Assembly: GCA_014240165.1 (NCBI GenBank)
Contig: JAAZXM010000003.1
Location: forward strand, 62,001-126,000
Direction of reading: 5' to 3'
Length of the DNA: 64,000 bases
DNA from: Myxococcales bacterium
Lineage (GTDB): Bacteria > Myxococcota_A > UBA9160 > UBA4427
The notes below the pieces were generated by a model. The model had not been told where the DNA came from and did no database searches. It saw only the letters and a program-made list of their open reading frames with translations. The position numbers and the translations under genes were made by a program. Position 1 is the first letter of the stretch. Each line of letters starts with the position of its first letter. Of the stretch, positions 25,545 to 34,334 are shown piece by piece.

Positions 25545-26804
25545 CTAGCGGCCGAAGCGGCGCTGGACCTGGAGCTGCCGATCGGCCAATTGGTTCCGGC
25601 GATCCTCGGGGCTGAAGTGCGGGGTATCCGAGGCCAACTGCGCCCGAAGCTGGCTCAGGGCCACCAGTTCCGCCGTGGGCGCGTCTTCATCGCTGATGGG
25701 CGTCTCGAGGCCCTGGAAGCGGAGGAAGAAGAATCCCTCGGACAGGCCCGTGGTGTCCAGCCAATTCGGCACCCCGGGGTCGGCTTTCGAGATCACGTAG
25801 GTATAGAGGCCATCCGAGCCCAGGCGGGCCTGCCCAGCCGAGAGACTCGTCTGACGATTGGCCCACTCGAGCGCGTCGAACCAGTCGTTGGCGAGTTGCA
25901 CCCCCTGGTAGCGCGCGTCGGTTCGCGGCACCCGGATGATGAGGGCCTCGTCATCCTCCAACGAGAATCGCCCCGCTGCGGAAACCTGGCCCGCCAGGCC
26001 CTGTCCGCCGGTTTCCCGGGGCTTCATCACCTGGTTGTCGAGGGAGAAAAGCCGAATCCGGGCGGCGAAGTCCACCCAGAACTCCGCGGCATCGGGCACC
26101 GCTGACGCGGTTTTGCGGATTCTCTCGGATACCTGACCGCTGTCGTAATCGGCCTGCGGCCTCCCCAGCCCGGCTGCGGGGACGATCTCGATCCGCCCGG
26201 CGCGCTCTTGCGCCCAATCCGAATGGGACCAGCGCACCAGCAGAAGCGCCGAGGTGGCGTCGGTGGCCAACCAATTGGTTTCCCGGGGCGTCGGGCCCAC
26301 GGCCACCTCGAAGTGTCCACCCGGATCGGTGATGAGCCCATCAGCGGAGAGCGTGGACACGCTTCGAAGTTTGCCCTCAACCCCCGGGTTCGCTTCGTAG
26401 ACCTGCAGGACGAGGTCGGCTGTCGAGCCGCGGGTGCCCCGCAGGATGTAGTCCACCCCGGGCCGAATGATTGCGCTTTCGTAGAGGTTGTCGGGGTTCA
26501 CCATCCCGACATGACCCGATTCGGGGTAGGAGGGGCGAAAGGCCGGGTAGTCCGGGTCGGCGAATACGTTGCGTTGAAGTTGTTGAAGCAGGATTTCGCT
26601 GACGTATCGCCCGCCATCCGCATCCTTGCGGCGGCTCCCGGCGGCCGAGGAGGTTTCGGCAAAGTCGGCGGCATGCGAGAGGGCCTCGCCCAGGCCGCGG
26701 AGGGAGGACCAGGGGTTGTCGGTGCCTTCTTGACTGGGCGTGTTTTGAGCGTCGCAGGCCAGACCCACGATTCCCAGAAGGATCAGCGGCGCGAAAAGCT
26801 TCAA
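25545..26804 (-). CDS. DUF1214 domain protein, possible lipoprotein
   Basis: This 419-residue protein begins with a short hydrophobic signal ending in GLAC (Cys17), a possible but non-ideal lipobox. The C-terminal half has the DUF1214 signature: DDEALIIRVPRTDARYQGVQLANDWFD, NRQTSLS, then DPGVPNWLDTTG. It is a diverged paralogue of the 8801-10255 protein. Function is unknown. The start is TTG at 26804 with GGAG nine bases upstream. It follows the CaiB-type CoA-transferase gene by 21 bases on the same strand and is probably cotranscribed with it. Confidence 0.8.
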   Translation of the reverse strand: MKLFAPLILLGIVGLACDAQNTPSQEGTDNPWSSLRGLGEALSHAADFAETSSAAGSRRKDADGGRYVSEILLQQLQRNVFADPDYPAFRPSYPESGHVGMVNPDNLYESAIIRPGVDYILRGTRGSTADLVLQVYEANPGVEGKLRSVSTLSADGLITDPGGHFEVAVGPTPRETNWLATDATSALLLVRWSHSDWAQERAGRIEIVPAAGLGRPQADYDSGQVSERIRKTASAVPDAAEFWVDFAARIRLFSLDNQVMKPRETGGQGLAGQVSAAGRFSLEDDEALIIRVPRTDARYQGVQLANDWFDALEWANRQTSLSAGQARLGSDGLYTYVISKADPGVPNWLDTTGLSEGFFFLRFQGLETPISDEDAPTAELVALSQLRAQLASDTPHFSPEDRRNQLADRQLQVQRRFGR

Positions 26805-26825
26805 TGAATTCGCTCCACGTGCGCT

Positions 26826-28028
26826 TCAAGCACCATTCATGATGGTGCCCGCACCTTCCAGGCGTGTGATCTCATCTTGGGAATAGCCGAGTTCGAGCAG
26901 GACTTCGGTCGTGTGCTCTCCGTGCAGGGGGGGCATTCTGCGTCTCGGGTCCTGGGCTGTCTTGTCGAAACGTGCCGCGGGCCGGGCCTGGTGATAGGTG
27001 CCCGCAGTGGGGTGTTCGAAGTCGAGGATGGCTTCGTTGTGGGTGATCTGATCGTTCTGGAAGACTTGCTCGAGATTGAGAACCGGGCCCACCGGGACGT
27101 CCTCCGCCAGCATGCGGGCAATCAGGTTTTCCGTGGTTTCCTCGAGCATGGCAGCGGCAATCTTCTCGCCGAGCGCGGTGAGGTTTTCGATATTGCCCCG
27201 GACCTGGGTGTCGCAGAAACGGGGATCCTCGATCCACTCCGGGTGCCCCAGCGCGCGAAAGAGGCCGTGCATCTCTTGATCCGTGGCAGCGAAGTAGACC
27301 AGGTGTCCGTCCTGGGTCTGAGAGAGTCTGTAGATCTCATAGAGAGCGAGGCCAGCGGGAGCGTCGTCGCCCCCGAAAGTATGGGACAGCATGCCATCGG
27401 GCCAGAAGAAGGCGAGGGAAGAGTCCAGCATGGGGACATCGATGTGCTGGCCGCCGGCGCCTCGTTCCCGGGCGAAGAGCGCCGCGGTGATGGCCTGGGC
27501 GGCGGTGTAGGCACTCGACTTGTCGGCCACGATATTTCTGACCAGGTCGGGGATCGGCACTTCGGGATTCACCTGGACTGCACTGTGGCCCGAAAGGCCC
27601 TGGATGATCGGGTCGTAGACCCGCCGCTGGCTATAGGGGCCATCGGGGCCGTAGCCCGAGATCGAGCAGTAGATGAGATCAGGGTTGAGCGCACGCAGGT
27701 CCGAATCACCGAGGCCCAGGCGATCCGCTGCGCCGGGCCTCCAATTCTGCACGAAGACATCCGCTTCGCGGATCAGCCGATGGGCGGCAGCCAGGCCATC
27801 TTCCCGGGTCAGGTCGAGGGCGATGGCTCGCTTGTTGCGATTGCAATTGGCGTAGAAGGAGGTGAGCCCGCCCCGGGCGATGGTATTGAGGCGCAGGGTG
27901 TCTCCCGCCGTGATGGGTTCGAGTTTGACGACATCCGCCCCCTGGTCCGCCAGCATCATCGTCGCCAGCGGTCCGGAGACCACTGCCGATGCATCCACCA
28001 CCTTGATCCCCTCGAGCGCTCCGGCCAA
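26826..28028 (-). CDS. CaiB/BaiF family CoA-transferase (class III)
   Basis: This 400-residue class III CoA-transferase has the N-terminal LEGIKVVDASAVVSGPLATMML and KLEPITAGD, then SGYGPDGPY and GGQHIDVPMLDSSL. The Asp in MLDSS is at the position of the catalytic Asp of formyl-CoA transferase. It would move CoA between carboxylic acids via a mixed anhydride. The start is TTG at 28028, supported by AGGAGG seven bases upstream. Compare the double-length relative at 52503-54932, which has Glu at this position in both halves. Confidence 0.9.
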   Translation of the reverse strand: MAGALEGIKVVDASAVVSGPLATMMLADQGADVVKLEPITAGDTLRLNTIARGGLTSFYANCNRNKRAIALDLTREDGLAAAHRLIREADVFVQNWRPGAADRLGLGDSDLRALNPDLIYCSISGYGPDGPYSQRRVYDPIIQGLSGHSAVQVNPEVPIPDLVRNIVADKSSAYTAAQAITAALFARERGAGGQHIDVPMLDSSLAFFWPDGMLSHTFGGDDAPAGLALYEIYRLSQTQDGHLVYFAATDQEMHGLFRALGHPEWIEDPRFCDTQVRGNIENLTALGEKIAAAMLEETTENLIARMLAEDVPVGPVLNLEQVFQNDQITHNEAILDFEHPTAGTYHQARPAARFDKTAQDPRRRMPPLHGEHTTEVLLELGYSQDEITRLEGAGTIMNGA

Positions 28029-28138
28029 CCGTCATCCTCCTCTTTGTCAGGGGGATCGAGGGTACATCGCGACCCAGGTATGGGCGAGCGGGTTCTGGCC
28101 GGGCCTATGCCCGGATCTCGTCATGGGCGGGGGGGGTT

Positions 28139-29797
28139 GTGTACGATTCAATCTACCCACAGACCCCCGCGGCCCGCTTGAGCGAAATATCCGACCCCAA
28201 AACTCGAACTCGATTGCTGGCGCGCTTCATCGAGGCCCAGCGCCGCGACGGTCCCCTTTTGCTCTGGGCACTGGTCGTAGGCATCCTGGCGGGCGGGGTG
28301 GGAGGGGCCTTTCGGGCATTGGTCGGAAAACTGGCCGAACTTCGCACCGCCTTTGATTCGTGCGATCTCAGCGTGGGGGCCCCCGAGGCCTGGCAGGCCG
28401 CTCTCATCTCCGCCGGGCTGGCGACGGCTGCAGTGTGGATCGTTCGCCGCTACGCGCCCGAAGCGGCGGGCAGTGGTGTCCAGGAAGTGGAGGGTGCGCT
28501 CGATGGTCTCCGGCCGGTGCGCTGGCGGCGCGTGCTGCCGGTTAAATTCGGCGCCGGTGCCCTGGCCATGGGTTCGGGTCTACTGCTGGGACGGGAGGGG
28601 CCCACCATCCAGATGGGTGCCGCTCTTGGGCGCATGCTTTCGGACCGCTTTCGTCTGAATTCCGAGCACGCCCATGTGCTGCTTGCAGCGGGCGCGGGTG
28701 CGGGGCTGACCGCAGCGTTCAACGCGCCCCTGGCCGGCATGCTCTTCGTCATCGAGGAGATGCGTCCACAATTTCATTACAGCGCGATCTCGGTGCAGGC
28801 AGTGCTCGTGGCCTGTGCCGCGGCCGACGTGGTTGTCCGAATCCTGCTCGGCGGTGCCTTCGTGCTCCCCATGGAGACGTTCCCCGCACCTCCAATGGCA
28901 TCGCTTTGGGTCTTTCCCGTTTTCGGAGCTCTGATCGGTGCGATCGGGTACGGGTTCAATCTCGCGCTGGTCAGAATGGTCGACCGGGCAGGTCGGTCAA
29001 GCGAATGGCAACGGCTGGTCTTTGCGGGGTTGTTGGGTGGGTTCGTGGGATGGCTTGCGATGGAGATCCCGGCCGCTGCCGGGGGAGGTGAGGCCCTCGT
29101 GGAACGTGCGCTCTCGGGAGTCATCCCGACCGCGTTCCTCCTTCTGCTCTTCCTGGGTCGCTTCGCCTTGACGATCGCGAGTTATGGGACCGGCGCGCCG
29201 GGGGGGATCTTTGCGCCCATGCTCGCCCTGGGCACTCTCTTCGGGCTCTGGTTCGGCCAGGTCTCCCAGGGACTCTTCCCCGCGCTGGTCGATCATCCCC
29301 AGGTCTTTACTGTGGCCGCCATGGGGGCGCTCTTTTCCGCCACTGTGCGCGCACCGATTACGGGAATCGCGCTCGCCATGGAACTGACGGGCAGCTACCA
29401 ACAACTGCTTCCGATTATTCTCACATGTGTCCCCGCCACCCTGGTTGCCCATGGCCTGGGCGGCATGCCCATCTATACCCTGCTCCTCGAGCGTGTCCTT
29501 CGCGATTCGAAACTCGCCGTCACCGGCCGCTTGGCCATCTATCTCGAAAGCGGCGCTCCTCGTTCAGCGACTGGCTTCGCCCTGGCGGAGCAATTGGCGG
29601 AGAAATACCACCTCGAATTGATTCCCCTCGATGTGGATCTGGACGCGGCCCTGATGGATCGTTACGGCGCTCGGCTCCCGGTGCTGGAATTCGAGGGGAT
29701 TGAGTTGGCCCACGGCGAATTCTCGAAAGAAGCGCTGGAGCATGAACTCAAGCGGGCTGCCGTGGCGCTCGAATCCGCCCCGAGCACCGGGGATTGA
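28139..29797 (+). CDS. ClC-family chloride transporter with cysteine-less glutaredoxin-like C-terminal domain
   Basis: This is a 552-residue ClC membrane protein with about ten or more helices. The selectivity motifs are GSGVQE (111-116), GREGPTIQMG (from 151, with gating Glu153) and GAPGGIFAP. Glu153 is retained, as in H+/Cl- exchangers and gated channels. Instead of the usual CBS pair, residues about 463-540 look like a glutaredoxin/DUF836-type thioredoxin fold. It has LAIY as first strand, RYGARLPVLEFEG with the cis-Pro (P514), and a final FSKEALEHEL helix. The redox cysteines are replaced by Ala and Ser (SGAPRSAT). The start is GTG at 28139. It is divergent from the CoA-transferase gene. 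Confidence 0.9.
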   Translation: MYDSIYPQTPAARLSEISDPKTRTRLLARFIEAQRRDGPLLLWALVVGILAGGVGGAFRALVGKLAELRTAFDSCDLSVGAPEAWQAALISAGLATAAVWIVRRYAPEAAGSGVQEVEGALDGLRPVRWRRVLPVKFGAGALAMGSGLLLGREGPTIQMGAALGRMLSDRFRLNSEHAHVLLAAGAGAGLTAAFNAPLAGMLFVIEEMRPQFHYSAISVQAVLVACAAADVVVRILLGGAFVLPMETFPAPPMASLWVFPVFGALIGAIGYGFNLALVRMVDRAGRSSEWQRLVFAGLLGGFVGWLAMEIPAAAGGGEALVERALSGVIPTAFLLLLFLGRFALTIASYGTGAPGGIFAPMLALGTLFGLWFGQVSQGLFPALVDHPQVFTVAAMGALFSATVRAPITGIALAMELTGSYQQLLPIILTCVPATLVAHGLGGMPIYTLLLERVLRDSKLAVTGRLAIYLESGAPRSATGFALAEQLAEKYHLELIPLDVDLDAALMDRYGARLPVLEFEGIELAHGEFSKEALEHELKRAAVALESAPSTGD

Positions 29798-29856
29798 CCC
29801 TCGCTGTCCAACGGGTTTCAGGCCGGGGCGAGAGGGGATCGCAGACGGGACCCGGC

Positions 29857-30288
29857 TCAACCCCGGCGTGCGGCGGAAGCGGTTCCGTCCTCTCGACGCT
29901 TCGCCTCGATCTCCTCGGCGCTGTGCAGATTCCCCTGCCCGATGCCTGGGCAGCCTTGCGCGGCGGCCTGCCACTTTCCCCCGGATTCGAGGTTCGTCTG
30001 CCAGAAGGGATAGGTTCGGCATTGGCGAGGCCGCAAATCGTAGACCGTGCAGCCCTGGCTCGGGTCGTAGAAGACGCAGGCGCCGTTTTCCCTTTCGCGC
30101 AGGGCGATGATCCCGCCGGGAAGCGCCCGAGTGTAGTCAGCACGAAAGCGCTTTTCGCTGAACCCGCCGCGCTCGGCCAGTCGATGGATGTCGCCTTCGG
30201 TGATCTTCACCGTGCCGGGTTTGCCGGTACAGCATTTTCCGCACTGAGTGCAGCCGAAGTGGAGACCCGCCGAATACCATTTCGTCAT
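29857..30288 (-). CDS. YkgJ-family CxxCxxCC metal-cluster protein
   Basis: This 143-residue protein has the N-terminal CTQCGKCC motif (C13, C16, C19, C20), two later cysteines in GCTVYDLRPRQCRTYPFW, and a late Cys in QGCPG. This layout defines the YkgJ/UPF0153 family, predicted to bind zinc or an iron-sulfur cluster; its biochemical role is unclear. I chose the ATG at 30288 because the family begins immediately before the first cysteines and the frame before it overlaps the AsmA gene. The 10-base gap to the upstream AsmA-like gene suggests one transcript. Confidence 0.85.
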   Translation of the reverse strand: MTKWYSAGLHFGCTQCGKCCTGKPGTVKITEGDIHRLAERGGFSEKRFRADYTRALPGGIIALRERENGACVFYDPSQGCTVYDLRPRQCRTYPFWQTNLESGGKWQAAAQGCPGIGQGNLHSAEEIEAKRREDGTASAARRG

Positions 30289-30298
30289 GCCGATCAGC

Positions 30299-33200
30299 TT
30301 AACTCGGCCCGGCCGCGCCCGGGTGCTGCTTCGACTTCGGCGCAGGGGAGGGGGGTCGCGTTTTGCCTGGCGGCCCAGGTGTGAAGGCTCGGAGGGCCTG
30401 GACCTTCGGACCCGCCTCAACGATTTTGCAGTCCACGGGATCCTGGAGCAGGCTCAAAACCGCAGGCGCATCGACACCGGTGGAACTCAGCATCTTGTCC
30501 GTTGTGGTGCCGAGTTGGATGACCGCGTCCGAGATTTGCGGGGAGATCTTGTTCACTACGTGTAGGGCCCGGCCGATCAGCCCTCGTGCGAGATCCGAGG
30601 CGGTTTGAAAAGGCTCTGGGCGAATACTTGGCGAGTTCAGGGGCCCCTTCACGCGCACTGCAGCGGTGATCCCCGTTGCGATGGTTTCCTTGAGGTGGGG
30701 CCGCAAGAGCAGGTCGATTTTGCGCGTGGGCAGATTCAGCATTCCCGCACCGCGTACTTGGGTCTCTGGGGCGTCCCAAAGGAGTGCGTCGGTTCGAAAG
30801 ATGCCCTCGTCGACGTTCAGAGCCGCGATGAAACACGTCATGGGGATGCTTCCAGTGCGGGGCTGTGATTTTAGGGAGAGTTCGATGGCATCCGCGTAGC
30901 GATCGGCCAGGGTGCCGTGACCCACGTCCATGAGCAGCCCGCCCGAGAGGTGCGCCGCGAGGTCTTTCGCGTTCCCGCCGCGGGTTGAGAGATCGATGGT
31001 GGCTCCGAAACGCCCACTCGCCATGTTGGGTTGGCCGACTCGCGCTACCAGGGAGCCCAGGTGGAGTCCCGTACCTCGCAGGCCCAGGGACACGACGGGC
31101 TCCGGATGGCTGGTGTCGAACTCGCCCCGGGCGGCAAGGGCACCCCCCGGCCAGGCGAGACTCAGGCTCGGGCCGTTCAGCACGCCCTTGGCCCAGTCAA
31201 GATCGACCTTGCCGTCCGTCGCCGTCCAGTCGCGATCGAGCAGGACCCGGTCGACGCGCAGGCTCAGGCGTCCTGCGGTGTCCGAGAGCCAGCGAAGATT
31301 TTCCGGTTTGAGGGCCGCATCCAGGGCTGAGGTGGAATCCGAGGCGGCGGGCGGCGCCTTCTGGGTTTGAGCCGGCGCTTCTTGTTGGGGCCTTTGCGGC
31401 TTTTGCCGAAGGTCCAATTCGTCGAGCCGAAGGTTCAATGCGAATGAAGGGATGGCCTGGCTGCGGGCGAGTATGCCGCTGCCTTCGAGACGGGCTTTCC
31501 CGATCTGCGAGTTCAAGTCCCGAAGCTTAAGGGTCTGGAGGGAGCCCTCGATATGCGCTTTCGCCTTCACGGGGCCCCAGGGCGGAAGCGAACCCCCCCA
31601 GGTTTCGCCAATCGCCGTCAGAGTCGGGGCCTGAAGGTTGATCTCGAGTTGGCCCGATTCATCGCTTGATTCGCCGGGTATGACCAGGCTGCCCTTCAGG
31701 CCGAGTTCCACGCCGCCGAGTGCTCGCACGTGAATGTCGATGTTCTCGATCAGGCCCGCGGTCCCAGCGCTCTGTTTGAATACGCCGGCGAGTTTCAGGG
31801 TATCGATCTGGCCCACCGGTCGATGGGCGAGTCCCGGGACGTGACCGGGCTGATCCAATTCTCCGCGGAGTTTGACCTCAAAGCCGTGGCGATCGGGCCA
31901 GACGCTCTTTGCCCGCCCCGAAAGTTCGATCCAGTCATTTTCGACGGGGCCCGCCTTGGCGTCGAATTGCTGCAGCGCCCAGACCTCACCCGCGGATTCA
32001 ATGCGGGCGGAGATCACGAGGGGGCGGAGGCCGAGGAGGTGCCTGGGCATGGGCCGTTTTTTGATTTCAGCGAGCATCGTTTCAGATTCAGCGGCCTGGT
32101 CCTGAAATATGTTTTCCGCCAATTCGGTGAGCACTTCGATGTTCTTCGCGTGAACCGTCAGATCCAATTCACCCTGCAATGCCTTGCCCGGGTACGTCAA
32201 ATTGCCCTGGAGTTTGGCCTCCAGGCCCTCCTGGGGGCTGATTTGGATCTCGATCTCCTCTGCTCGGGGGGCCGAGGCATTGCCGCGAAGCTGAGCCTGG
32301 AGCCGGGCATGTCCCAACTTGGCGAGGTCGATATCGAGGTTCAGGGGACCCAGGGATTCGCTGAGGTCGGGGCTTTCCAACTCGATTTTCATTTCGAGCC
32401 CCGCGTCCCCCGCGAGATCGCGAACCGAACCCGAGAGCGCGAGCCGAAGGTGCTCGGCGCTGCCCAACTCCAGGCTTCCGCCCTGCAGGTCGAACCCGCG
32501 TTTTCCGTCGGATTGAAGCCGGCCCTTGAAGGCAACAGGGCCCACCACCCCGGCCCAGGCCCCCGCTTGCTTGCCGGCCAATCGTGCCACCAGGGGTGCG
32601 GGCTTCGTGCTGGACGCGGTGAGTTTGATATCGACATCGGAGAGTTCGGGGAGCTTTCCGAGATGCCCCTGCACCCCGATCCGCGCTTCGGCCTTTCCGA
32701 CCGAGAGTGACAGGTCAATGGGCCACGTGGCGTCGGGTGCGCCTTCGGCTTTTTGCGAAAAGGTTCCCGAGAGATGAAAGGTTTCGCCTTCCGCAATTCC
32801 GCGAACGTTCAGCTGGACCGGGGCCTGTTTTTTTGCGCGCCGGGCATCGGCGTTCACCGAGGAGAGGGTGAACGCGCGTTTCGAAACGTCGTCACGAAAA
32901 TGAAGCTCGAAATTGACGAGCCCGAAATCTTGGGGCGTGGGATCGATGGGGTAGCCCTTGGGCGTGGTTTCTTGGGGCGCGGTCTCAGTCACGGTCGGGC
33001 TCCAATTGGCCCGGCCCTGGGCATCCCGCGACAGCCAGGCCTCCACGTCGTGAAGTTGCAGGCTTCCTATCATCAATTCGCGATTCCGGATCGATCCCAG
33101 GAGATCGATTCCGATCTCGATCCGGCCCGCCTTGGCCAGGGGGTGGCCCGTTCCCTTTAGCGGGCTCTCGATTCGGATTTCCTCTATCTGCATCCCGGGT

Positions 33201-33379
33201 TGGGGATAGAATTTCAGTTGGAGAGCGCCCTTCATCGCGATGGGGTAGCCGCTGGCTTCGGAGAGTTCTTCGGCCAGGGCGGCCTTCAGGCGAACGGTGT
33301 CCACAGAAGCGAACCAGAGGCCGACGGCCAGGGCGGCGATGGAAAGCGCGGCAATCAATCCGCCCACGATTCGGCGCAA
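30299..33379 (-). CDS. AsmA family protein
   Basis: This 1026-residue protein has one N-terminal transmembrane helix (about residues 5-24) followed by a large beta-rich periplasmic region. The N-terminal AsmA signature reads SEASGYPIAMKGALQLKFYPQPGMQIEEIRIESP. The C-terminal AsmA-like part includes SLRVDRVLLDRDW, NMASGRFGATIDLSTRGGN and GLLMDVGHGTLADRYADAIELS. AsmA-family proteins are bridge-like proteins linked to phospholipid movement to the outer membrane, so this supports a diderm envelope. The start is TTG at 33379 with AGGAG nine bases upstream. The C terminus is a proline- and lysine-rich tail. Confidence 0.9.
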   Translation of the reverse strand: MRRIVGGLIAALSIAALAVGLWFASVDTVRLKAALAEELSEASGYPIAMKGALQLKFYPQPGMQIEEIRIESPLKGTGHPLAKAGRIEIGIDLLGSIRNRELMIGSLQLHDVEAWLSRDAQGRANWSPTVTETAPQETTPKGYPIDPTPQDFGLVNFELHFRDDVSKRAFTLSSVNADARRAKKQAPVQLNVRGIAEGETFHLSGTFSQKAEGAPDATWPIDLSLSVGKAEARIGVQGHLGKLPELSDVDIKLTASSTKPAPLVARLAGKQAGAWAGVVGPVAFKGRLQSDGKRGFDLQGGSLELGSAEHLRLALSGSVRDLAGDAGLEMKIELESPDLSESLGPLNLDIDLAKLGHARLQAQLRGNASAPRAEEIEIQISPQEGLEAKLQGNLTYPGKALQGELDLTVHAKNIEVLTELAENIFQDQAAESETMLAEIKKRPMPRHLLGLRPLVISARIESAGEVWALQQFDAKAGPVENDWIELSGRAKSVWPDRHGFEVKLRGELDQPGHVPGLAHRPVGQIDTLKLAGVFKQSAGTAGLIENIDIHVRALGGVELGLKGSLVIPGESSDESGQLEINLQAPTLTAIGETWGGSLPPWGPVKAKAHIEGSLQTLKLRDLNSQIGKARLEGSGILARSQAIPSFALNLRLDELDLRQKPQRPQQEAPAQTQKAPPAASDSTSALDAALKPENLRWLSDTAGRLSLRVDRVLLDRDWTATDGKVDLDWAKGVLNGPSLSLAWPGGALAARGEFDTSHPEPVVSLGLRGTGLHLGSLVARVGQPNMASGRFGATIDLSTRGGNAKDLAAHLSGGLLMDVGHGTLADRYADAIELSLKSQPRTGSIPMTCFIAALNVDEGIFRTDALLWDAPETQVRGAGMLNLPTRKIDLLLRPHLKETIATGITAAVRVKGPLNSPSIRPEPFQTASDLARGLIGRALHVVNKISPQISDAVIQLGTTTDKMLSSTGVDAPAVLSLLQDPVDCKIVEAGPKVQALRAFTPGPPGKTRPPSPAPKSKQHPGAAGPS

Positions 33380-33677
33380 TGCTTTGATCTCCTGAGCCCG
33401 GCTGGGCGGCCCTTGTCGTCATGCGGCTCTGGGACGGCCCGGCGAGTCGCCTCGAGTGTGTTCGGCCAGTCTAGCTGCGCGCTCTCCGCTCGTCCCGCGG
33501 TCGGGGCCGAGCGCAGCGGATGCGGATCATCCTTCGGGTGCTGAAGCGTGGGCGGACGATCACTCCCCGCGGACGCTCCCGGTGGCCGGCGGCAGGGTGA
33601 GGGCCCGGCGAAGAGGATTCGCCTATCTTTGCGCGCCCGCGGCGCGGGGATTGCTGGCGGCGGATTTGGAGGGAAGA
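33380..33677. other. Divergent intergenic region, nothing recognised
   Basis: These 298 bases separate the divergent AsmA gene and the secreted repeat-protein gene. They are very GC-rich and contain short GC palindromic stretches (for example near 33640) but no convincing promoter, RNA gene or ORF that I can support. Confidence 0.4.
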
Positions 33678-34328
33678 GTGCGAGGGCAAACGAAGAGCGA
33701 TGGGTGGCCGGGTGGATATTTTCGTCTGGCGAGAAAAGGTTCTTTGGCGTGGGCTGTACCCCTGGGTCTGGCTTTGTTTTTCTTGCCGCCCCTGCCTGCC
33801 CAGGGCCAGGGAGGCTTTGGTGAATCCGACACCGAGTCATCGAGTGGTCTCGATTCCATGACGGTGGAGACCGAGAATCCCGATTCCATGACGGTGGGAA
33901 CCGAGAACCCGAATGAGATGACCGTGGGTACGCGGTCTTTGCCCGTACCCGTGGATACCGAGAAGCCGAGTGCCATTCCCGGCACAGGGGTCTCGCCCGA
34001 TTCCCTGACGGTCGGGACCGAGTCGCTCTCGGATGCGCCCAGCGGATCCGGCCTCTACGGCAACGCTCCGAATCCGGGCGCCGCGCCCGACCTCGAGCCT
34101 GCCAGTCCCACGAGTCTCACCGAAGCCCGCGCGATGCTGCGGCGGGCCCAGACTCGCCTGCAAACCGCCAACACCGCGGTGGGAAATATGATGGAGCGCG
34201 ACTATCCGAAGGGACAGGCAAGGCTCCTGCTCTACGATGAGAAGAAGTCGGCCCAGCAGCAGGTCGATCAGGCTGAACGCTGGGTCCAGCAATTCGGTGG
34301 CGGATCGGCGCAGAGCGTGGCGCCCTAG
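33678..34328 (+). CDS. Secreted protein with MTVGTE repeats and C-terminal helix
   Basis: I do not recognise a family. The predicted 216-residue protein has a signal segment (residues about 20-43, ending LPAQGQGG). A low-complexity region follows with at least four copies of a ten-residue motif of the form DSMTVGTENP (residues about 59-86 and 108-116). A C-terminal charged helix rich in Gln, Arg and Lys (LRRAQTRLQTAN and beyond) may form a coiled coil. I chose the GTG at 33678 because GGAGGG lies four bases upstream and the signal peptide then starts at a normal distance. It is followed after only six bases by a sulfatase-like lipoprotein gene. Confidence 0.6.
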   Translation: MRGQTKSDGWPGGYFRLARKGSLAWAVPLGLALFFLPPLPAQGQGGFGESDTESSSGLDSMTVETENPDSMTVGTENPNEMTVGTRSLPVPVDTEKPSAIPGTGVSPDSLTVGTESLSDAPSGSGLYGNAPNPGAAPDLEPASPTSLTEARAMLRRAQTRLQTANTAVGNMMERDYPKGQARLLLYDEKKSAQQQVDQAERWVQQFGGGSAQSVAP

Positions 34329-34334
34329 CGAACC

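Noticed and set aside
26877..28181. A 434-codon plus-strand frame
   Set aside because: It is the shadow of the CaiB/BaiF CoA-transferase on the minus strand, with no motif or ribosome site.
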